NCBI GenBank assembly: GCA_910583885.1
Contig: CAJUAC010000036.1
Coordinates: forward strand, 1-26,657
Length of the DNA: 26,657 nucleotides
Direction of reading: 5' to 3'
Source of the DNA: an uncultured Oscillospiraceae bacterium
GTDB lineage: Bacteria > Bacillota > Clostridia > Oscillospirales > Oscillospiraceae
Below the pieces are notes generated by a model. That model searched no databases. It had not been told where the DNA came from and saw nothing but the letters and a program-made list of their open reading frames with translations. A program made the translations under genes and the position numbers. Shown here in pieces: positions 22,269-26,657 of this stretch. Position 1 is the stretch's first letter. The number at the start of each line of letters is the position of its first letter.

Positions 22269-22972
22269 AGATTAGGGACAGGATCCTGATTATTGAGGAC
22301 GAGGCCAATATCAGCAATTTTATTGCCACCATCCTCAACGCCAACGATTATGACGCCATGACGGCCCGCACTGGCAGCGAGGCCATCACCACCATCACCT
22401 CCCACTGCCCGGACTTGATCCTGCTGGATCTGGGCCTGCCGGATATGGATGGGGCCAATATCCTAAAATTTGTCCGGGAGTGGTCCACCTGCCCCATTAT
22501 CGTCGTCTCCGCCCGGAACCACGAGCGGGATAAGGTGGACGCCTTGGACGCCGGGGCAGATGACTATATTGTCAAGCCCTTTGGCACCTCGGAATTGCTT
22601 GCCCGCATCCGTACGGCCATCCGCCACACCCGCACCCATCTGCCCAACGACGATATTGCCCAGTCCGGCCAGTTCAAGGCCATGGGCCTGGTCATTGATT
22701 ACGACAAGCACCAGGTGCTTGTGGATGGTGAGAACGCCCGGTTGACGCAGAATGAGTACAAGCTGGTCTCCCTGTTGGGGAAGTACGCGGGCCGGGTGTT
22801 GACGTATGACTTTATTATCCGCCAGCTCTGGGGCCCCAAGGCGAAAACAGATAACCAGATCCTGCGGGTCAATATGGCCAATATCCGCCGGAAGATTGAG
22901 GAAAACCCTGCCCAGCCGAAATATATTTTTACAGAGATCGGCGTAGGCTACCGGATGGTTGACCCGGACTGA
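22265..22972 (+). CDS. KdpE-like response regulator (OmpR/PhoB class)
   Basis: A 235-residue regulator: receiver domain about 5-120 with acidic pocket Glu11-Asp12, phospho-acceptor Asp55 (LILLDLGLPDMDG), switch Ser in IVVSARN and Lys in IVKPFG; then a winged-helix DNA-binding domain (about 135-232, LTQNEYKLVSLLGKYAGRVL, ending YIFTEIGVGYRMVDPD). It starts inside the kinase stop (ATGA), so the pair is translationally coupled. The stop is only 6 bp from that of the convergent GH18 3' half. Likely target: its own promoter box near 21102-21117; regulation of the adjacent exporter is possible but not shown. Confidence 0.95.
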   Translation: MKIRDRILIIEDEANISNFIATILNANDYDAMTARTGSEAITTITSHCPDLILLDLGLPDMDGANILKFVREWSTCPIIVVSARNHERDKVDALDAGADDYIVKPFGTSELLARIRTAIRHTRTHLPNDDIAQSGQFKAMGLVIDYDKHQVLVDGENARLTQNEYKLVSLLGKYAGRVLTYDFIIRQLWGPKAKTDNQILRVNMANIRRKIEENPAQPKYIFTEIGVGYRMVDPD

Positions 22973-22978
22973 GCATGT

Positions 22979-23422
22979 TTATGCGTCCAGCACATCGTAG
23001 AGGGCGTTCAGAAGTGTCCACCCCTGTGGATAGGGGCGCATGAGGCTCCAGTATCCTGCGCCGTGGAGGCCATACTCCCGGATCAGGCGGAGCTTGGCAG
23101 ACAGGCTGCGGGCATCCTCAAACCAGACCACATGGGCGGCTCCATCCTCGGCGGTGTACGTAAACCAGGGGGATTGGGCCGCTTCGTCATACTGGATGTC
23201 CGCCCCCTGGGCAATGGCTAAATCTACCGCTGCCTGGTTGGAGAGGGAACGGGCCTGGGTTTCCCCCTGCCGGAAGGGCAGCGGCCAGTCGTAACCGTAG
23301 TAGGGGATGCCCAGATAGATTTTCTCCCGGGGGATCTCCGTAACTGCATAATCCAGCACCTGGCGGACATTGGGCAGTGGGGCTACTGCCATCGGCGGGC
23401 CGTAGGTGTAGCCCCATTCATA
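22979..23422 (-). pseudogene. LysM-GH18 spore hydrolase, 3' half of the split gene
   Basis: About 147 codons without a start of their own, opening at YEWGYTYGPPMAVAPL and running through IPREKIYLGIPYYGYDWPLP, VVWFEDARSLSAKLRLIREY and AGYWSLMRPYPQGW to a normal stop. This is exactly the second half of a YaaH/SleL-type GH18 barrel and completes the 284-residue 5' half 4.5 kb away. Upstream of Tyr the frame reads Pro, Asp, Cys then a TGA stop, with no homology. An internal ATG would give 137 residues, but no ribosome site is evident, so it is probably untranslated in this arrangement. Confidence 0.88.
23412..23422. repeat. Right junction repeat of the 5.8-kb block
   Basis: CCCCATTCATA, a direct copy of 17591-17601 with one mismatch. 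Homology to the hydrolase begins exactly at this point. Confidence 0.7.
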
Positions 23423-23527
23423 TGGATCACATCAATTAGCACACCAGTGGCCTGCCCATCGGTGGAAATCCGGACGCAGGCCAGGCCTATCTGAGAAAAC
23501 AGGGCAAGTGTTTTATGTCTGGCCCCC

Positions 23528-23556
23528 TTTCCAACGCCGGAAATTTATGCTATACT
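23528..23556 (+). promoter_or_regulatory. Sigma-A promoter of yqeC-yqeB
   Basis: TTTCCA (23528-23533), a 17-nt spacer and TATACT (23551-23556): good -10, weak -35. The predicted leader is about 55 nt with a small GC hairpin (23582-23596). Confidence 0.6.
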
Positions 23557-23617
23557 CTAGCAAAGCAGAAAATACTTGGCACCCCGCTGCGGCGGGACAC
23601 AGAGGAGGCCGGTCCCC

Positions 23618-24322
23618 TTGACATTATCCAGCCTGCTGTCGATCCGCCCCGGCATTACTGCCCTGGTCGGCAGCGGCGGAAAGACAACCGCTATGTACAC
23701 ACTGGCCCGGGAGCTCTCCCGCCTTGGACGGGTCATCTGCTGTACCACCACCCATATCTATACCCCTTCCCACCTGCCGGTGCTGAACTGCTTCAATGAA
23801 GAGGAGCTGCGCAATATGCTGGACCGGTACCGCTGCCTGTGTATCGGAACAGCGGCAGCAGGCGGGAAGCTCACTGCGCCGCTGCTCTCCCCAGCCCAGC
23901 TGGCAGCAGCGGCAGACTACGTCCTGGTGGAAGCTGATGGTGCGCGGGGGCTACCCATGAAAGCCCACCGGCCCTATGAACCTGTGATTCCAGCCGGAAC
24001 AAGCCAGACCATCCTGCTGGTCGGAGCTTCCGGTTTTGGGAGGGCCATCCAGGAGACAGTCCACCGCCCGGAGCGCTTCTGTCAACTGGCAGAGGTATCC
24101 CCTGCCACGGCTGTGACACCAGAGATATTGGCGTCTGTACTCCAGATGGAAGGCTTAGGAGATCTGGTATTTGTCAACCAGGCGGAGACCGGGCCTGCTA
24201 TGGGACAGGCGTGCCGTCTGGCGGCGCTGCTGCCCTGCCCAGTCTATGCCGGATCGCTGCAAGGAGGTGATTGGACATGCTTGTCATCATGCGGGGCGGC
24301 GGGGACATTGCCACTGGCATAG
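23618..24322 (+). CDS. yqeC: Selenium-dependent hydroxylase accessory protein YqeC
   Basis: A 234-residue P-loop protein. GSGGKTT (18-24) is the nucleotide-binding loop, and the YqeC hallmark VEADGARGLPMKAHRP appears near 104. The family is found with selenium-dependent molybdenum hydroxylases (xanthine dehydrogenase and purine hydroxylase types), but its exact step is unproven. The start is TTG (23618-23620), supported by GAGGAGG (23602-23608) 9 nt upstream; the open frame above it has no ribosome site. The 3' end overlaps yqeB by 46 bp. No hydroxylase structural genes are visible here. Confidence 0.9.
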   Translation: MTLSSLLSIRPGITALVGSGGKTTAMYTLARELSRLGRVICCTTTHIYTPSHLPVLNCFNEEELRNMLDRYRCLCIGTAAAGGKLTAPLLSPAQLAAAADYVLVEADGARGLPMKAHRPYEPVIPAGTSQTILLVGASGFGRAIQETVHRPERFCQLAEVSPATAVTPEILASVLQMEGLGDLVFVNQAETGPAMGQACRLAALLPCPVYAGSLQGGDWTCLSSCGAAGTLPLA

Positions 24323-25068
24323 CCCTGCGCCTATACCGCAGCGGCATGAAGGTGGTGGTTTGTGAGAGCCCTATGCCCACGTCGATCCGCCGTACGGTCT
24401 GTTTTTCGGAGGCAGTACGCCTTGGCACAGCGGAGGTGGAGGGCGTAACCGCCCGCCTAACCGGCTTGGCGGGCGTCCATGGCCTGCTAAAAGCGGGTGT
24501 GATCCCGGTCCTTGTGGATCCGGCGGGGCAATGTATCGGCCCCCTGTCCCCAGATGTGGTAGTTGACGCCATCCTGGCCAAGCGGAACCTGGGGACACAT
24601 AGGGACATGGCCCCAGTGGTGGTGGCCGCCGGCCCCGGATTTCACGCCGGGACGGACTGCCATGCTGTGGTAGAGACCATGCGGGGCCACTACCTGGGCC
24701 GGGTAATCTATGAGGGATCTGCCCTGCCCAATACCAACATCCCTGGCCTCATTGGCGGCTATGCCGGGGAACGTGTGCTCCGCGCACCAGTGGACGGCAT
24801 CTTCCAGGGGGTGTGCCGGATCGGCGACCAGGTGCATGTTGGCGATATCGCCGGCTATGTGGGCGATGTCCCGATGGCCTGTACCATCAGCGGTACCCTG
24901 CGGGGCCTGCTGGCTGACGGCATTGCTGTCACCTGCGGCTTCAAGTGCGGCGACGTGGATCCACGGTGCAGCCCTGCGCACTGCCTGTGCGCCTCAGACA
25001 AGGCGCTTGCTGTGGGCGGCGGCGTCCTGGAGGCAATCCTGCATTTCAGCAGCGGCGCGGTGTTCTGA
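24277..25068 (+). CDS. yqeB: Selenium-dependent molybdenum cofactor protein YqeB
   Basis: A 263-residue protein of the EF2563/YqeB family. It starts MLVIMRGGGDIATGIALRLY and has FSEAVRLGTAEVEG, VVVAAGPGFHAGTDCHAVVE, EGSALPNTNIPGLIGGYAGERVL and VTCGFKCGDVDPR. The family marks genomes with selenium-dependent molybdenum hydroxylases and is thought to help insert the labile selenium; the chemistry is not settled. ATG 24277 is chosen over TTG 24271 because AAGGAGG (24261-24267) is correctly spaced. It overlaps yqeC, so the two are coupled. Confidence 0.93.
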   Translation: MLVIMRGGGDIATGIALRLYRSGMKVVVCESPMPTSIRRTVCFSEAVRLGTAEVEGVTARLTGLAGVHGLLKAGVIPVLVDPAGQCIGPLSPDVVVDAILAKRNLGTHRDMAPVVVAAGPGFHAGTDCHAVVETMRGHYLGRVIYEGSALPNTNIPGLIGGYAGERVLRAPVDGIFQGVCRIGDQVHVGDIAGYVGDVPMACTISGTLRGLLADGIAVTCGFKCGDVDPRCSPAHCLCASDKALAVGGGVLEAILHFSSGAVF

Positions 25069-25133
25069 CTGATATCTCCTCTTTTTTTGCGGATAACGAG
25101 GCGTGCGCCATCTGTGGTTTAATGTTCTTTTTG

Positions 25134-25158
25134 ATTCTTTTCTTTCAAGAAAAAGAAT
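25134..25158. repeat. A/T-rich inverted repeat before selD
   Basis: ATTCTTTTCTT (25134-25144) pairs with AAGAAAAAGAAT (25147-25158) with one bulged A. It lies in the 112-bp yqeB-selD gap, 22 nt before the selD start. It is too AT-rich for a terminator and might be an operator or processing site. I found no clear promoter here. Confidence 0.4.
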
Positions 25159-25180
25159 GATTACCGACATGGAGGGACCT

Positions 25181-26218
25181 ATGGAAAACGAAGTAAAGCT
25201 GACAAAGCTGGCAAAATGCGCAGGATGCGGCGCAAAAGTGGGGGCCGGGGTGCTGGCCCAGCTGCTGGACGGTATCCGGGTACACAATGACCCTAACCTG
25301 CTGGTGGGGTTCGATAAGAGCGACGACGCCTCGGTGTACAGGGTGAGTGATGAACTGGCACTGGTGCAGACAGTGGACTTCTTTCCGCCTATTGCGGACG
25401 ACCCCTACCTCTTCGGGCAGATTGCCGCCACGAACGCCCTCAGCGATGTATACGCTATGGGCGGTGAGCCAAAGCTGGCCCTGAACCTGATGTGCGTGCC
25501 AAAGGATATGCCCAGCGATGCCGTCCATCAAATGCTGCGGGGCGGCTACGACAAGGTCTACGAGGCGGGATGCCTCATTACTGGGGGCCACAGCATCTTT
25601 GACGACGAGCCCAAATATGGCCTGGCTGTGACTGGCTTCGTCCATCCGGACCGGGTGCTGACCAATAGCGGGGCCCGGGAGGGGGATGTCCTCCTGCTGA
25701 CCAAGCCTCTGGGGATCGGTGTGCTGACCACTGCCCACAAGGGGGAGCTGGCCTCCCAGGAGGGCATAGAGCTGGCCTACCGCCTGATGACTACCCTGAA
25801 CAAGCCCGCCCGGGATGCTATGGTAAAATACCGCGTCCACGCCTGCACCGATGTCACCGGCTTTGCACTGCTGGGCCATCTTCTGGAAATGGCCCAAGGC
25901 AGCGGGATGCAGGCGGTCGTCCATGTGGATCAGGTAGATCTGATCCCAGAGTCCATAGAGCTGGCTAAAATGGGCATCCTGCCGGAGGGGATGTACCGGA
26001 ACCGTACCTTCGCGGAGTCCTCTGTGGACGTGGGCAGCACCCCCCTGTATCAGCAGGACCTCCTCTTTGACCCCCAGACTGCCGGCGGCCTCCTGATTGC
26101 AGTGGATCCCGCCGATGCAGATGCCCTCTATACAGAGCTGCGCCAGTGTGTCCCCAGTGCCCAGCGCATCGGGGAAATCCAGGCGTACCAGGGCGGCGCC
26201 AGGATCCTCCTGCGTTGA
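25181..26218 (+). CDS. selD: Selenide, water dikinase (selenophosphate synthetase)
   Basis: A 345-residue enzyme making selenophosphate from selenide and ATP, the selenium donor for Sec-tRNA and other selenium cofactors. The N-terminal active site KCAGCGAK (12-19) holds Cys16 and Lys19 at the places of E. coli Cys17 and Lys20; there is no in-frame TGA, so this is the Cys form. DKSDDASVY, TVDFFPP, AATNALSDVYAMGGEPKLAL and LITGGHSI carry the ATP and metal sites. Length is typical. I chose ATG 25181 behind GGAGGG; an ATG four codons earlier lacks a ribosome site. With yqeB/yqeC it forms a selenium cluster; selA, selB and the Sec tRNA are not in the window. Confidence 0.96.
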   Translation: MENEVKLTKLAKCAGCGAKVGAGVLAQLLDGIRVHNDPNLLVGFDKSDDASVYRVSDELALVQTVDFFPPIADDPYLFGQIAATNALSDVYAMGGEPKLALNLMCVPKDMPSDAVHQMLRGGYDKVYEAGCLITGGHSIFDDEPKYGLAVTGFVHPDRVLTNSGAREGDVLLLTKPLGIGVLTTAHKGELASQEGIELAYRLMTTLNKPARDAMVKYRVHACTDVTGFALLGHLLEMAQGSGMQAVVHVDQVDLIPESIELAKMGILPEGMYRNRTFAESSVDVGSTPLYQQDLLFDPQTAGGLLIAVDPADADALYTELRQCVPSAQRIGEIQAYQGGARILLR

Positions 26219-26232
26219 CCTTTGCGCCGTTT

Positions 26233-26261
26233 GGCCGCGCCTTTTTTGGTAGGGCGCGGCC
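26233..26261 (+). terminator. Terminator of selD
   Basis: GGCCGCGCC (26233-26241) with GGCGCGGCC (26253-26261), an 11-nt loop and a following TTTCTCT. Confidence 0.85.
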
Positions 26262-26305
26262 TTTCTCTATGGATACCACCTGAATCTGCCCCCTATTGGA
26301 TGGAG

Positions 26306-26334
26306 TTGACACTTCCCCCTCACATAGCTATCGT
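26306..26334 (+). promoter_or_regulatory. Promoter of the integrase gene
   Basis: TTGACA (26306-26311), 17 nt, TATCGT (26329-26334): perfect -35, poor -10 (4 of 6), as expected of a promoter kept low or activator-dependent. Confidence 0.55.
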
Positions 26335-26346
26335 ATTCTCACATAG
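26319..26346. repeat. Direct repeats CTCACATAG over the integrase promoter
   Basis: CTCACATAG at 26319-26327 and 26338-26346, 19 bp apart, flanking and overlapping the -10. They may be repressor or recombinase arm sites. Confidence 0.6.
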
Positions 26347-26363
26347 GCAGAATTTTCCATTTT

Positions 26364-26382
26364 TGTCGAATTCTGTCGAATT
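26364..26382. repeat. Direct repeats TGTCGAATT before the integrase
   Basis: TGTCGAATT at 26364-26372 and 26374-26382, 10 bp apart, about one helical turn. A DNA-binding protein of the element could bind here. Confidence 0.6.
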
Positions 26383-26402
26383 TAGAAAGTGAGGGATCCA
26401 CC

Positions 26403-26657
26403 ATGTCACGAAAGAACATCCTGCCCAACATCGCCTATGACGACCAACGCCGCTGCTACTATGTTACCATGCGCATACAGCCCAAGGGGGGCGGCGGGCC
26501 CAAGCGGACAGCCCGGTGCTATCCCACGCTGGAGCTGGCGGTCCAGGCCCTGGACCGCTACAACGCCAACCGTATCCTCTCGGAGAGCACGGGCACAGAG
26601 GTGCTGACTGTCGGCCAGTGGCTGACCTACTGGCTGGAGCAGGTCATCACCCCCAGC
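26403..26657 (+). CDS. Tyrosine-type site-specific integrase, N-terminal part (runs off the window)
   Basis: The first 85 codons are seen. They begin MSRKNILPNIAYDDQRRCYY with VTMRIQPKGGG next, an arm-type DNA-binding domain with the AP2-like three-strand pattern of clostridial phage-type integrases. The start of the core-binding domain follows (LTVGQWLTYWLEQVITPS). The catalytic Arg-His-Arg-Tyr part lies outside. The start has GAGGG (26391-26395) 7 nt upstream. No tRNA or excisionase gene is nearby in the window, so whether it belongs to a prophage, an ICE or a solitary integrase cannot be told. Confidence 0.85.
   Translation, partial: MSRKNILPNIAYDDQRRCYYVTMRIQPKGGGGPKRTARCYPTLELAVQALDRYNANRILSESTGTEVLTVGQWLTYWLEQVITPS

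Larger units (their letters stand above)
17591..23422. mobile_element. Circularly permuted 5.8-kb block, possible integrated circle
   Basis: Both ends lie in the same GH18 reading frame, and the two halves are in reversed order on one strand. Joining the ends within the shared 11-bp sequence gives one intact LysM-LysM-GH18 gene of about 428 codons with normal neighbours on both sides. That is what single-crossover insertion of a circle at a short shared sequence would leave. The mismatched base also fits: donor A stays on the right and target G on the left if exchange occurred in TATG. No recombinase gene lies inside the block. Tandem duplication followed by partial loss, or misassembly, remain possible. 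Confidence 0.5.

Noticed and set aside
17584..23422. A classic skin-like element whose excision repairs the chromosomal gene
   Set aside because: The halves are in reversed order, so excision would place the intact gene on the circle, not the chromosome. No recombinase lies inside.
25181..25240. Selenocysteine form of SelD
   Set aside because: The active-site codon is TGC (Cys), with no in-frame TGA or SECIS need.

Overview
The window reads as chromosome from a GC-rich, endospore-forming, selenium-using member of the Eubacteriales, most like the Oscillospiraceae (Flavonifractor, Lawsonibacter or Oscillibacter type). The evidence is a clear forespore sigma factor SigG followed by a YlmC/YmxH-type gene, an IreB homologue, a spore-type LysM-GH18 enzyme, SelD with YqeB/YqeC, AGGAGG ribosome binding sites before nearly every gene, and many GTG starts. 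The genus is inference only.

Layout. 1-1.4 kb: the start of rpsB (minus) and thiamine pyrophosphokinase (plus), each with a good sigma-A promoter. 1.4-6.0 kb (minus): a giant flagellin-like protein with a roughly 800-residue insert, then a membrane diguanylate cyclase. The flagellin-like gene has a perfect sigma-D-type -10 element. 6.1-7.3 kb (minus): sigG and ymxH behind a likely sigma-F promoter. 7.5-13.4 kb (plus): a surface-glycan set (O-antigen ligase/polymerase-like protein, polyprenyl-phosphate sugar-phosphate transferase, GT4 glycosyltransferase) and an RpiR-type regulator. 13.4-14.6 kb (minus): IreB and a YcgR/PilZ c-di-GMP receptor. 14.8-17.2 kb: a cytoplasmic GH3 glycosidase. 17.17-17.5 kb (minus): a stretch of about 300 nt with a near-consensus promoter, several hairpins and an intrinsic terminator but no convincing reading frame, best read as an undescribed structured RNA.

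17.59-23.42 kb is the oddest part. A single LysM-LysM-GH18 gene is cut in two inside the GH18 barrel. Its 5' half lies at the left end of a 5.8-kb block and its 3' half at the right end, both on the minus strand and in the wrong order. The two cut points share an 11-bp sequence (10 of 11 identical). The block looks like a linearised circle: joining its ends restores a protein of about 428 residues, the usual size of YaaH/SleL-type spore hydrolases. Between the halves are an ABC exporter pair behind a MerR-type operator and a KdpD/KdpE-like two-component pair behind a tandem-repeat response-regulator box.

23.5-26.2 kb (plus): yqeC, yqeB and selD, the selenium-dependent molybdenum hydroxylase accessory genes and selenophosphate synthetase. 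26.3 kb to the end: the start of a tyrosine-type integrase with two sets of direct repeats in its promoter region, which suggests a mobile element begins there.

Themes: c-di-GMP signalling (a cyclase with an inhibitory site, a PilZ receptor) next to flagellin-like and glycan genes; sporulation control (sigma-F, sigma-G and sigma-E/K type signals); and selenium metabolism. No tRNA, rRNA or CRISPR array was seen. All homology calls come from reading motifs, with no database search.
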